A stretch of DNA of 51,105 bases from an uncultured bacterium (GTDB lineage: Bacteria; Planctomycetota; Phycisphaerae; Phycisphaerales; SM1A02), in assembly GCA_903891095.1 (NCBI GenBank), contig CAITDI010000104.1, forward strand, positions 1 to 51,105, read 5' to 3'. The translations under genes were made by a program, and so were the position numbers. Below are positions 8,046 through 17,055 of this stretch, one piece after another; the first letter of the stretch is position 1, and every line of letters starts with the position of its first letter. Below the pieces are notes generated by a model that was given only the letters and a program-made list of their open reading frames with translations, was not told the DNA's origin and did no database searches.

Positions 8046-8444
8046 TTAGCTGGGCTTGACGCCGAGGACTTCGGTGATGAGCCGGCAAAGTGCCTCTGGC
8101 TCGAACGGCTTGCGGAGCGTGTGCTCGACGCCGAGTGCGCGCATGCGCTCGAGGCGCTCGCGGTTGGCTTCGGTCGAGACGACGACGACGGCGACATCCT
8201 GCAGGTCATCGCGCTTGCGGAGTTCCCGCGCGAATTCCTCGCCGTCCATGACGGGCATGTTGAGGTCGAGCAGCACGAGGTCGATCCAGACGGTCTCGAG
8301 GACCTCGAGCGCCTCGACGCCGTTGCCGGCTTCGAAGATGCGGTCTTCGGGGACGCCCGCGAGCTTGACGACCTTCTTGATCGCGGCGCGGAGGATGGGC
8401 GAGTCGTCGACGACGAGCACGTGGCAGTTGAGCGAGGCGTTCAT
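8046..8444 (-). CDS. cheY: Single-domain response regulator (CheY-like)
   Basis: The 132-residue protein is a stand-alone receiver: VLVVDDSPILR (acidic pair at 13-14), the phospho-acceptor Asp in LVLLDLNMPVMDG, Thr in VVVVSTEANRE and Lys in TLRKPFEP. It has no output domain. In this operon it is the natural partner of CheA (kinase) and the CheX-like protein (phosphatase). Its ATG overlaps the stop of the upstream HDOD gene (ATGA). Whether it controls a motor, pili or something else cannot be read from the window. Confidence 0.92.
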   Translation of the reverse strand: MNASLNCHVLVVDDSPILRAAIKKVVKLAGVPEDRIFEAGNGVEALEVLETVWIDLVLLDLNMPVMDGEEFARELRKRDDLQDVAVVVVSTEANRERLERMRALGVEHTLRKPFEPEALCRLITEVLGVKPS

Positions 8445-9316
8445 GCGCTTCTCCTGGAGACTTTGCTTTCCGGCATGAGGATTCCGGTGGTTTCTTCGGG
8501 CGCGGTGGCGGCGAGCACATCGGCGACGAGCGCCTCGAGTTCGTCGCGCGAGGTCGTGAGCCGCTCGCGCGCGCCCACGTCGAACGGATACATGAGGCCA
8601 TCGCAGCCGAGCCCGAGTCCCGCCCAGCGCGCGACGCAGTCGGCGGTGTGGACGATGTCGGTGACGGTCGATGCGGGGTCCGACGGCGGTGCGTGATGGC
8701 CGCGCACGGCGTGCACGATTTCGGTGGGAAGGCCCCAGCGCTCGCAGAGGATTCCGCCGAGTTCCGCGTGATCGGCGCCGAATGCCTCGCGCTCGTACGC
8801 GAGGAACGGGCGGCCGTCCGCGGCTGCAGCGATCTGCTCGAGCGCGTCGGGTCCGGCGACTGCGTCGATCGCGAGCTTGCCGATGTCGCGCAGGAGCGCG
8901 GCGACGAAGCAGAGTTCGGGATTCGCGCCGTGCGTGCGGGCGAGCGATTCGGCGGCGATCGCGCCGCCGAGCGCGGATTGCGAGAGCGCGCCGCGGCGAA
9001 GGCCGTACGAACGGCCGGCATTCGCGAGCATTCCCGACGTCTGCGATTGAAGCGCGATGTGGCTGAGTTCGCGCGTGCCGAGGCGGCGCACGGCGTCGGC
9101 GATCGTGGCGACCCGTCCGCGCATGCCGAACGCCGCGGAATTCGCGCGCTTGAGCACCGCGGCTGCGATCGCCTCGTCGTTGCGGACGATGCGCTCGATC
9201 TCGGACATGTCGGCGTCGCGTCCGCCGCCCGAAAGCATCGAGACGAGGCGCATGCTCGTCGCGGGCAGCGCGGGAAGTTTCTCGAGCGCCGCGATGGTGT
9301 CGTTTAGTGAGGCCAC
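8441..9316 (-). CDS. HDOD-domain signalling protein
   Basis: The 291-residue protein matches the HDOD family (LEKLPALPATSMRLVSML, then VLKRANSAAFGMRG, RRLGTRELSHIAL, and the HD-like LLRDIGKLAID and VRGHHAPPSD). HDOD proteins are regulatory relatives of HD phosphohydrolases, often found in two-component and chemotaxis loci, with no settled enzymatic activity. The start is GTG at 9316, overlapping the last 13 bases of cheD. Its stop overlaps cheY. It sits in the middle of the Che operon, suggesting it is part of the signalling output. Confidence 0.9.
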   Translation of the reverse strand: MASLNDTIAALEKLPALPATSMRLVSMLSGGGRDADMSEIERIVRNDEAIAAAVLKRANSAAFGMRGRVATIADAVRRLGTRELSHIALQSQTSGMLANAGRSYGLRRGALSQSALGGAIAAESLARTHGANPELCFVAALLRDIGKLAIDAVAGPDALEQIAAAADGRPFLAYEREAFGADHAELGGILCERWGLPTEIVHAVRGHHAPPSDPASTVTDIVHTADCVARWAGLGLGCDGLMYPFDVGARERLTTSRDELEALVADVLAATAPEETTGILMPESKVSRRSA

Positions 9317-9846
9317 AGGATGGACTCCTTTCCTTGCGTGCGCACGTTGATCACCCCGTCGGAAAGACGGATCGAGATCGTGCGGCTGTGCTGGCCGCCG
9401 GTGTCGTCGGCCGCGAGCAGGAGGTTGAGCTTCCAGAAGAGCTTTCGCAGGATCGTGCGGTTGCGGTTGCCGATGCGGAAGTGGCCGTCGTCGGCGAGGA
9501 CCTCGGCGCCGCCCGCCGCGCAGACGATGAGTCGCTCGCGGCGTGCGCCGGCGTCGAGCACCTTCTGGTAGAGCAGCGGCACTCCCGCATCGCCGAACAT
9601 CGCGGGATTCGCCGCGGCTTTGTCGGGGCTGACCGTCGATTCGGGAAGCATGAAGTGCAGCATGCCCGCGACCTTCGCGATCGGGTCATACAGCGTCACT
9701 CCAATGCATGAACCGAGCGCGTAGGTGATGATGGTCTTGCTCGGATCACGCGAGACGGCGAGATCCGCGACGCCTACGACGATCTTGTCGGTGTCGCCGA
9801 GCTTCGGCGGATCGGATTTCACGGGAAATGTCGGGCTCCTGGACAT
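9304..9846 (-). CDS. cheD: Chemoreceptor glutamine deamidase CheD
   Basis: The 180-residue protein shows the CheD core: Thr and the nucleophilic Cys in ITYALGSCIGVTLYDP, the catalytic His in GMLHFMLPES, then NPAMFGDAGVPLLYQKVLDAGARRERL and a C-terminal sheet. CheD deamidates receptor glutamines and in Firmicutes partners CheC. Here a CheX-like protein, not CheC, is nearby. The start at 9846 gives the normal family length; the longer open frame upstream is a shadow of cheR. It overlaps the HDOD gene by 13 bases. Confidence 0.92.
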   Translation of the reverse strand: MSRSPTFPVKSDPPKLGDTDKIVVGVADLAVSRDPSKTIITYALGSCIGVTLYDPIAKVAGMLHFMLPESTVSPDKAAANPAMFGDAGVPLLYQKVLDAGARRERLIVCAAGGAEVLADDGHFRIGNRNRTILRKLFWKLNLLLAADDTGGQHSRTISIRLSDGVINVRTQGKESILWPH

Positions 9847-9887
9847 CGTGGGCCTCGCGCTGGTTCGGCTGGGAAGGAGTGGCTCGC

Positions 9888-10733
9888 TCAACGGACGTAC
9901 ACGCTTGCCGCCGCTGGGCGCAGCGGCACGTCGAGTCCTGAGAGCGTCTCGGCGCTGCCGACGGCGAGGATTCCGCCCGGGCGCATCACGCCGTGCATGC
10001 GCATCACGACCTCGTGCCGCGTGTCGCGGTCGAAGTAGATCATCACGTTGCGGAGGAAGATCACGTCGAACGGCCCGAGCCCCGTGTAGTTCTCCACGAG
10101 GTTCTGCCTGCGGATCTCGACGAGCTTGCGCACTTCGTCCTTGACGCGCCAGCGCGTCTCGGTGACTGCGGCGGCCGTGCCCTTCGGTACCTCGACCTTG
10201 GTGAAGAACCGCGCGCGCCGCTCGGGCGAGAGGCCCGTGAGCTGCGCCTCGTTGTAGGTCGCCTCGCGGCAGCCTGCGAGCGCCTTGTTGGAGAGGTCGG
10301 TGGCGAGGATCTTCACGTCGAAGCCCGACGACGGCGGAAGCAGTTCCAGCGCCTGCATCGCGAGCGAGTAGGGCTCCGCGCCGGTCGAGCATGCGGCCGA
10401 CCAGAGGCGCAGCTTGCGGCCTGGAACGGAGAGCGTGCCCTTCGCGAGCGGCGTGTACAGCTCGCGTTCGAGGTGCGCGAAGTGCGCGGGATCGCGGAAA
10501 AAGCTCGTGACGTTCGTCGAGAGCAGGTCGAAGAGGACGAGCATGTCCTCCTCGGTGGGGTTCTTGTCGAGGCGCTGCACGAAGTCCTCGATCTCGCCGC
10601 CGCCGTTCTTGCGGAGATGCGACGAGAGACGGTTGGCGACGAGCTGCATCTTGCGCTCGCCGAGGGAGAGGCCCCAGCGGCGGCGCGCGATCTCGGCGAT
10701 GCGCTTGAATGTGGTTTCGGTGAGGGTCGACAT
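9888..10733 (-). CDS. cheR: Chemotaxis protein methyltransferase CheR
   Basis: The 281-residue protein has the N-terminal helical CheR domain (TFKRIAEIARRRWGLSLGERK, then LLSTNVTSFFRDPAHF) and the SAM-binding domain (LRLWSAACSTGAEPYSLAM, ILATDLSNKALAGCREATY, FDVIFLRNVMIYFD, MRPGGILAVGSAETL). It methylates receptor glutamates with S-adenosylmethionine, opposing CheB. It lies between cheW and cheD, with 41 bases to cheD and 42 to cheW. Confidence 0.97.
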   Translation of the reverse strand: MSTLTETTFKRIAEIARRRWGLSLGERKMQLVANRLSSHLRKNGGGEIEDFVQRLDKNPTEEDMLVLFDLLSTNVTSFFRDPAHFAHLERELYTPLAKGTLSVPGRKLRLWSAACSTGAEPYSLAMQALELLPPSSGFDVKILATDLSNKALAGCREATYNEAQLTGLSPERRARFFTKVEVPKGTAAAVTETRWRVKDEVRKLVEIRRQNLVENYTGLGPFDVIFLRNVMIYFDRDTRHEVVMRMHGVMRPGGILAVGSAETLSGLDVPLRPAAASVYVR

Positions 10734-10775
10734 GCGTGCTCCTGCGATTGCTGGCGTTGGGGGATTTCCGCGGGA

Positions 10776-11327
10776 TCAGGCGGCGCGGCGCTCGACGTCG
10801 CGAATCGCGCCGGCGATCTGCGCGCGTTCGCGCATGCCGATGACTTCGGCGATGTCGAGGAGCACGACGACCTTCTGTCCGTCGCGGTCCTTGACCTTGC
10901 CGAGGCCGAGGATGTAGCGGAGCGGGATTTCGCAGCCGAACTCGGGCGCGGCCTCGATCGCGGCGCGCGGGATGTCCTGGACCTCGCGCACGCTGTCGAC
11001 GATCGCGCCCATCACGGTCTGCTGGCCTTCGGAATCGCTTGCTTCGAGCACGATCACGCAGGTTTCCTTGGTCGCGTCGGTCGGCGCGAGGCCGAAGCGC
11101 AGGCGCAGGTCGATCACGGGAATGATGCGGCCGCGCAGGTTCATGACGCCCTTCACGTACGGCGGCGTCTGCGGCAGCGGCGTGATGGCGATGAGGCCGA
11201 TGATCTCGCGCACGCGCAGGATCTCCACGCCGAACTGCTCGGCGCCGAGGCAGAAGGAGAGGAACTTGTTCTCGTTGGCGCCGCGGGCTTCGTGCGCGCT
11301 GACTTCGGTTCGTTCGATCATGGCCAT
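10776..11327 (-). CDS. cheW: Chemotaxis adaptor CheW
   Basis: The 183-residue single-domain protein matches CheW: FLSFCLGAEQFGVEILRVREIIG, PYVKGVMNLRGRIIPVIDLRLRFG and VDSVREVQDIPRAAIEAAP are the usual core segments. It couples receptors to CheA. It lies between cheA and cheR. At 183 residues it is slightly longer than E. coli CheW. Confidence 0.95.
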   Translation of the reverse strand: MAMIERTEVSAHEARGANENKFLSFCLGAEQFGVEILRVREIIGLIAITPLPQTPPYVKGVMNLRGRIIPVIDLRLRFGLAPTDATKETCVIVLEASDSEGQQTVMGAIVDSVREVQDIPRAAIEAAPEFGCEIPLRYILGLGKVKDRDGQKVVVLLDIAEVIGMRERAQIAGAIRDVERRAA

Positions 11328-11382
11328 GGTGTTGCTCCTTCAGGCTGGCGGGTGTGCTGGCGTTTGGTTCGTGTGGGGTGAT

Positions 11383-13899
11383 TCAGGCGACTGCTGCGGT
11401 GGTGTTCGCAGAAGCTGCGGTTTCGAGCAGTCCGCCGACGTCGACGATGAGCGCCACGCGCCCGTCGCCGAGGATTGCGCCGCCGGAGACGCCGCGCAGC
11501 TGCGGGCGCGATTCGCCGAGGCTCTTGATGACGACCTGCTGCTGTCCGAGGATTTCGTCGACGAACACGCAGGCGCGGCGCTTGCCGTTCTCGAGGACGA
11601 GCAGGAGCCCGTCGCCGAGTTCGGTGCAGCCTTCGTTGAGGTTGAAGATGCGCTGGAGGCGGTAGATCGGGAGCAGTCCGTCGCGGACGCGCACGACCTC
11701 GCCCTTGCCGAGGACCATCGTGAGCTGCTCGGTCGTCGGGCGGAACGAGCGCTCGATGTTGAGCGTGGGCACGACGTAGCGCTGCGTGCCGACACGCACG
11801 ACCATGCCGTCGATGATCGCCATCGTGAGCGGCAGGCGCATCGAGAAGACCGAGCCTTTGCCGGCGGTCGAGCGGATCTCGACGGAACCGCGCAGCGCCT
11901 CGATGTTGCGGCGCACGACGTCCATGCCGACGCCGCGGCCGGAGATGTCGGTGACCTTCTCCGCGGTCGAGAAGCCGGGGAGGAAGATGTAGTTGAACAC
12001 CTCGCTGTCGGGGATCTCGTCGAGGTTGCGGGTGGTGTCGATGAGGCCCTTTTCAAGGCACTTCTTGATGATGCGTTCGCGGCCGAGGCCGCGGCCGTCG
12101 TCCTCGACCTCGATCACGATCGAGCCGCCGGAGTGGAACGCGCGCAGCTTGAGCGTGCCGTGATCGGGCTTGCCCACGCGGCGGCGCTCGTCGGACGGCT
12201 CGATGCCGTGGTCGCACGCGTTGCGGATCATGTGGACGAGCGGATCGCCGATTTCCTCGACGACGTTGCGGTCGAGCTCGACGTCCTCGCCCTCGACCTC
12301 GAGCTGCACGCGCTTGCCGGCCTTCGCGGCGACGTCGCGCACCAGGCGCGCCATCTTCTGGAAGGTCGACTTGAGCGTGACCATGCGGAGGCTCATCGAG
12401 GTCTCCTGCAGGTCGCGGACGATCTTGCCGAGGTGCGCGAGGTTGCGCTGCACGCGCTGGTCGTGGAGCTTTCCGACCTCGGGATCCTGGACGACCATGA
12501 GCTGCGCGATCACGAGCTCGCCGACGAGGTTGACGAGGCTGTCCATGCGCTGCGTCGAGACCTTGACGGTCTGGTCGGACTTCGCGGTCGCGTGCGTCTT
12601 GGGCGCGGATGCGGCGGCTTCGGTTTCGGTTGGAGTCGCGGCGGCGGTGATTGCGGGCTTCGCCTCCGCAGTGGACGACGCGGCGGCAGCGGGGCGCGCG
12701 GTCGCGCCGGGCGCGGGGATGTTGCGGCCTTCGCACGCGGCCTGCAGGCGACGGACGAGGATCTTGAGCTCGCGTTCCTTGGGGGCTTCGCCGCCTGACA
12801 GCATGCCGATCAGCTGGCCGAGGAGATCGCTCGACGCGAGCACGAGTTCGAGCACATGCGCGGAGAGCGGCAGCTTGTTGGAGCGGACCTTGTCGAGCAG
12901 GAACTCCGCCGCGTGCGCGACCTCGACGATGCGCGGCAGGTTGAGGAACCCAGCCACGCCCTTGATGGTGTGGAACGCGCGGAAGACGACGTTGACCTGC
13001 TCCACGTCCGTGGGGTTCGCCTCAAGCGTGAGGACGGCGGCCTCGGCGTTGGCGAGGTGCTCGCGGGCTTCGAGAGCGAAGTCGCCGACGTTCTCGTCGG
13101 CGTGCTCGAGGTTCATCGTCACGCGCTGGTCGGCGGGGATGGCGTCGAACTCTGCGAGGGAGTCGCCGACGGACGAGGCCTGGGGGGTCGCGGTCGCGCT
13201 TGCGGCGGTTGGTGGCGTCGTGGTCGGGGCGGCCGCCGGTTCAGCCGCCGGCTGAGTCGCCGCGGAGATCACGCGGCGCACCGCGGTCGTGTCGGGCTCG
13301 CTGGTCGAGGGATCCTGCCCGAGGCGGGCGGTGAGCGAGCGCATCCAATCGCAGAGCGCGAGGACGGCGTCGATCGGGAAGCGCGAACCCGCGGCGTCGA
13401 TCGTGGACTCGACGTCGTGGCAGAGCGACTGGGCTTCGGAGAGGGACAGGACGCCGCACTCGCCCTTGAGCGTGTGGATGCGGCGGCGGATGTCGGCGGC
13501 GGTCTCGCCGACGAACCCCTGGGATTCGGCGGTGACGGCGAGGTGCTCGAGCTCGGGGATCGAGCCGTCGCAGCTGGCGATCCAGGCGTGGAGCAGCTCG
13601 ACGTCGGGCGGCTCGCGGCGGGGGGCGTCGAGCTGGTCGCTCGCGGATTCGCAGGCGGAGATCGACTCGATCAGCCGGCGGAACGCCGCGTCGACGTCGC
13701 CGACCTGGCGCATGACGATCTGCTCGGCAAGCTCGGCGGCCTGGCCCGAGCGGTCGGCGATCTCGGCGGAACCCTCGGCCGAGGCATCGGTTGCAAGTCG
13801 GCGGAGGAGCTCGCCGAGGCCGACAAGCCCCTGCAGATCCGCTGCGTCGGTGAGGACTGCGGCCTTCGCAGCCGCTTCGATCGATGCCTTGAGTCCCAT
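11383..13899 (-). CDS. cheA: Chemotaxis histidine kinase CheA with two HPt domains
   Basis: The 838-residue protein is the first gene of the operon. Two phosphotransfer histidines are visible: H142 in RRRIHTLKGECG and H310 in FRAFHTIKGVAG. Then come a Pro/Ala-rich linker (about 390-440), the dimerisation helices (VKVSTQRMDSLVNLVGELVIAQ, about 445-520), the GHKL ATPase (N box HMIRNACDHGIE near 556-567, G boxes DDGRGLG near 600 and GRGVGMD near 654), and a C-terminal CheW-like regulatory domain. No clear P2 domain for CheY binding is seen. Two HPt domains suggest branched or regulated phosphotransfer. A GGAAGG motif precedes the ATG. Confidence 0.96.
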   Translation of the reverse strand: MGLKASIEAAAKAAVLTDAADLQGLVGLGELLRRLATDASAEGSAEIADRSGQAAELAEQIVMRQVGDVDAAFRRLIESISACESASDQLDAPRREPPDVELLHAWIASCDGSIPELEHLAVTAESQGFVGETAADIRRRIHTLKGECGVLSLSEAQSLCHDVESTIDAAGSRFPIDAVLALCDWMRSLTARLGQDPSTSEPDTTAVRRVISAATQPAAEPAAAPTTTPPTAASATATPQASSVGDSLAEFDAIPADQRVTMNLEHADENVGDFALEAREHLANAEAAVLTLEANPTDVEQVNVVFRAFHTIKGVAGFLNLPRIVEVAHAAEFLLDKVRSNKLPLSAHVLELVLASSDLLGQLIGMLSGGEAPKERELKILVRRLQAACEGRNIPAPGATARPAAAASSTAEAKPAITAAATPTETEAAASAPKTHATAKSDQTVKVSTQRMDSLVNLVGELVIAQLMVVQDPEVGKLHDQRVQRNLAHLGKIVRDLQETSMSLRMVTLKSTFQKMARLVRDVAAKAGKRVQLEVEGEDVELDRNVVEEIGDPLVHMIRNACDHGIEPSDERRRVGKPDHGTLKLRAFHSGGSIVIEVEDDGRGLGRERIIKKCLEKGLIDTTRNLDEIPDSEVFNYIFLPGFSTAEKVTDISGRGVGMDVVRRNIEALRGSVEIRSTAGKGSVFSMRLPLTMAIIDGMVVRVGTQRYVVPTLNIERSFRPTTEQLTMVLGKGEVVRVRDGLLPIYRLQRIFNLNEGCTELGDGLLLVLENGKRRACVFVDEILGQQQVVIKSLGESRPQLRGVSGGAILGDGRVALIVDVGGLLETAASANTTAAVA

Positions 13900-14135
13900 C
13901 GTGGGACGCCTTCCGTTGGAGGACTCGGAACATCCGCAGTGGCGGAGCTTCCCGGCTGGGAAGCGCCACTCGCATCGGCGGCCGTGTTGGCGGAGTGAAG
14001 TGCGTGGCTGAAGTCGCGCCCCGATCGGATGCGTTTGGGGCAGACGCCCGAGGCGCGCTTCGCCCGACGATTCACGGCATTTTCAGCCGTTCGAATGTGG
14101 AGGAATTGCCGCGTGCGCGTCGATAACACGCCCCG

Positions 14136-15476
14136 ATGTCTGGTCACACCGAAGCGTCAACACAGAGCGAAGAGACGGGGTCATCCCCGTGGCTGGTCCC
14201 GTTGTTTCGCGTGGATCCGGGGTGGCTGTTCGTCATCGCCGGCCTCGCGTTCATCGTTGCAGGTGTGTTGATCCCGGCGCAGCGCGAACTGCATGACCTC
14301 GAGCAGAAGCTCGCGGTGCATCGCGCGTTCGAGAAGCGCACGGCGAAGCAGATCGAGGCGTACGAGAGTTTCCTGACGCAGATCAACGCGGCGGACGAAG
14401 CGCTGGTGCGTCGCCTCGCGGCGAGCCAGCTCAATCGCATGCCGAAGGACGCCGTTCCGCTGCTCGAGTCACCGACGTTGAACGACACGGTGCCGGAGTG
14501 GATCGAGGCTTCGGTCGATGTGAAGATCCCGACGCCCGTGCCGAACCCCGACACGATCCTGTCGCGACTCGCGACAGGGCCGAAGCGAATCTGGGTTCTC
14601 GCGATGGGCGCGTTCCTCGTGTTCGTCGGGCTGATGCTCGCGCCTTCGGCGGTGACCGCGCGTCCGCGCGTGCGTCGCGAGCCGACGCCCGTTGACGATG
14701 CTCCGAACGCTGCGAGCGCCGTCGCGACCATGCTTGCCGTCGATGCGCCGCGCGTGGGCGTGGTGGACGAGGTGGACGAGGTGGCTGGGGCCGTCGCGTC
14801 TGACGCTCCGCAAGCCGTCGAGGCCGTCGAGGCCGTTGAAGTGTTGGATCCCGTCGCGACGCCGGAAACCGCGGTGGTCGAAGCGGAGGCCGCGGCCGTT
14901 GAAGTCGCTGGCGCTGCCGAAACTGCTGAGGCGGCCGCCGAGCCGTCCGCTGAGGCGGCCGCCGAGCCGATCCCCGAGGCTTTCGCTGAGCTCGCTGCCG
15001 AGGCTGAGGTTCCAGTCGCGGCGGTGGAGATCGAAGCGCCGGTTGTGCCAGTCGTCGAGGTTGAGGGTGATCCCGAGGCTGATCCCGCAATCGAAGCCGC
15101 GATCGCCGAGCCCGAAACGCTTTGCAGTGCGGAAGGCGATTTCGTCACGCACGAGGCGCAGGACGTGCACGAGTTGCAATACGAGCGCGTCGTTGAGGTC
15201 ACGCATGCCGCGACTGAGGCGCTGCCGCAGGAACTCGAGGTTGAGCTCGAGGCTGAGCTCGAGGCAGAGTTCGGGGCAGAGTTCGGGGCAGAGCGCGACG
15301 ACCAATCGCTTTCGGTCGAAGCCGTCGATTCCGCGGTCGACATGTCGGACAGCGTGATCATCGAAGTTCCGCCGGCGAACGACCGCGCGCTCGACACGAT
15401 GAGCCTCTTCGCGGGCATCGCCGAGGAGCGCTGGATGCGCTTGGGCGATTCGACGGCGTCCTCTCGCCAGTCTTGA
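14136..15476 (+). CDS. Hypothetical membrane protein with long acidic Ala/Glu/Val-rich tail
   Basis: I recognise no family. The 446-residue protein has a membrane segment at about 28-48 (WLFVIAGLAFIVAGVLIPA), a helical, probably coiled-coil stretch at about 48-95 (RELHDLEQKLAVHRAFEKRTAKQ), and a second membrane segment at about 148-170. About 270 acidic, low-complexity residues follow, made of slipped short repeats: VEAVEAVE near 230, (S)AEAAAEP twice near 270, and ELEAELEAEFGAEFGAE near 385. Such a tail is likely disordered. The gene diverges from cheA across 236 bases of non-coding DNA and lies before dprA. Function unknown. Confidence 0.7.
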   Translation: MSGHTEASTQSEETGSSPWLVPLFRVDPGWLFVIAGLAFIVAGVLIPAQRELHDLEQKLAVHRAFEKRTAKQIEAYESFLTQINAADEALVRRLAASQLNRMPKDAVPLLESPTLNDTVPEWIEASVDVKIPTPVPNPDTILSRLATGPKRIWVLAMGAFLVFVGLMLAPSAVTARPRVRREPTPVDDAPNAASAVATMLAVDAPRVGVVDEVDEVAGAVASDAPQAVEAVEAVEVLDPVATPETAVVEAEAAAVEVAGAAETAEAAAEPSAEAAAEPIPEAFAELAAEAEVPVAAVEIEAPVVPVVEVEGDPEADPAIEAAIAEPETLCSAEGDFVTHEAQDVHELQYERVVEVTHAATEALPQELEVELEAELEAEFGAEFGAERDDQSLSVEAVDSAVDMSDSVIIEVPPANDRALDTMSLFAGIAEERWMRLGDSTASSRQS

Positions 15477-15538
15477 TGGAGCCGATCGCGTGTCGGGTGG
15501 GAATCCGTCGCATGCGGCGAGATTGCGTCTTTCGCCTG

Positions 15539-15544
15539 TAGCGT
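15539..15544 (+). promoter_or_regulatory. Candidate -10 box TAGCGT of dprA
   Basis: TAGCGT ends 6 bases before the GTG start at 15551 and there is no Shine-Dalgarno, the geometry expected for a leaderless mRNA. Confidence 0.45.
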
Positions 15545-15550
15545 GCGGGC

Positions 15551-16831
15551 GTGAACGAGCCACACGCCAACTTTGATTCGTGCGATCCCCGTCCGCAACC
15601 GAGCATGCCATCGGAGGAAGCCGTCGCGTCGCTGCGATTGCTGCTTGCGGATGGCGTGGGTCATGCGCGTGCGCGCGCGCTTCGTGATGCGTTTGGCAGC
15701 GCGTGCGCGGCGCTCGATGCGTCGGCAGCGGCGGTCGCTGCGGCGATTCGCGTGGGCGAGGCCGATGCGGCGCGCATGCTCCGCGAGGCGCGCGGCGCGG
15801 ATGTCGGCGGCGAGCTCCGCGTGCTCGACGAGAAGTGCGCGCGCATCGTGCTCGAGCACGACGACGAGTATCCCGCGTTGCTGCGCGCTTCGACGGATCC
15901 GCCGGCGATGCTGTTTGCGTGCGGAGATGTGGTCGGTCCGGCGCGCGAGTCGCAGCCCGAGATCGCCGTGGCCATCGTCGGATCGCGCAGCGCGACGACC
16001 TACGGGGTGCTGCAGGCGGGCCGCATCGCGTGCGAGCTCGCGGAGCGGGGAATCACCGTGGTTTCGGGCGGCGCGCGCGGCATCGACGCAGAAGCGCACC
16101 GCGGAGCGTTGCGTGCGGGCGGGCGCACGATCGCGGTCGTTGCGACGGGGCTCGCGCACCCCTATCCCGCGGCGCACGAGCCGCTGTTTGCCGCGATTGT
16201 CGAGGCAGGCGGCTGCGTGATGACCGAGCAGCCTGCGGCGGTCACGGTGCGCGCGGACCTGTTTCCGCGGCGAAATCGCATCATTGCGGCGCTCGGGCTG
16301 GTGACGGTCGTGGTCGAGGCGGCGCATCGATCGGGCGCGTTGCTCACGGCGCGCATCGCGGTCGAGGATCTGTCGCGCGATGTGGGATGCGTGCCCGGGC
16401 CGGTCGAGAGCGCGCTTTCCGAAGGGTGTCACCGCGCGATCCGCGAAGGCTGGGCGCGGCTCGTGACGGGCGCCGACGACGTGTGCGAGATGATCGCCGA
16501 CGCGCGTTCGCTCGCGATGGGCGCGGTGGAGGTGGCGCGGCGCGAGCGGCCTCCACGCAAGAAGCCTGCGGTCGATGCGAAGTCGGACGCGCCGCGCGCG
16601 GTTTCCGACGACGCGCGCGCGGTGCTGACCGAGGTTCGCAACCAGCGGCGTGCAGGACTCGACGAGCTGGAGCGCGCACTGGGATGGCCGATTCCGAGGC
16701 TCGCGTGCGCGACGCTGGAGCTTGAGGTTGCCGGTGCCGTCGAGCGCGATGCCCAGGGCGCGTTCAAGCTCCGGGGCGCGCGAATTGCCCCTACGGAAGC
16801 GTCCGATCGAAAGGACGGGCGCGTGCTGTGA
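15551..16831 (+). CDS. dprA: DNA processing protein DprA/Smf
   Basis: The 426-residue protein has an N-terminal SAM-like helical region, the Rossmann-like DprA core (AVAIVGSRSATTYGVLQA, VVSGGARGIDAEAHRGAL, TIAVVATGLAHPYPA, LFPRRNRIIAALG, VVVEAAHRSGALLTARIA) and a C-terminal winged-helix-like segment (about 345-410). DprA binds incoming single strands and loads RecA in natural transformation. GTG at 15551 is used as the start; ATG at 15605 is an alternative. In the 224 bases after it I see only a weak 6-bp hairpin (TTCCCC/GGGGAA, 16855-16871). Confidence 0.95.
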   Translation: MNEPHANFDSCDPRPQPSMPSEEAVASLRLLLADGVGHARARALRDAFGSACAALDASAAAVAAAIRVGEADAARMLREARGADVGGELRVLDEKCARIVLEHDDEYPALLRASTDPPAMLFACGDVVGPARESQPEIAVAIVGSRSATTYGVLQAGRIACELAERGITVVSGGARGIDAEAHRGALRAGGRTIAVVATGLAHPYPAAHEPLFAAIVEAGGCVMTEQPAAVTVRADLFPRRNRIIAALGLVTVVVEAAHRSGALLTARIAVEDLSRDVGCVPGPVESALSEGCHRAIREGWARLVTGADDVCEMIADARSLAMGAVEVARRERPPRKKPAVDAKSDAPRAVSDDARAVLTEVRNQRRAGLDELERALGWPIPRLACATLELEVAGAVERDAQGAFKLRGARIAPTEASDRKDGRVL

Positions 16832-17055
16832 GTTCGGCGAGTGGGACTCGTGAATTCCCCGTGATGGGGAAAGTTCCGCAGTCGTGCGGGTTGTAGGAGT
16901 TGGGATGCTTCCGCAGCCTCTCGATCGGGCGATGGTCGCCTCAACCGCTTGGAGCAGGTCGCAAGGAAACCCAAACTGCTCTTCCCGATCAGCGAATGCG
17001 ACGAATGGCGTCGCAGGCATGCGCAGGTCGATCGTTCGGTCAGCGTAGGAAACAC

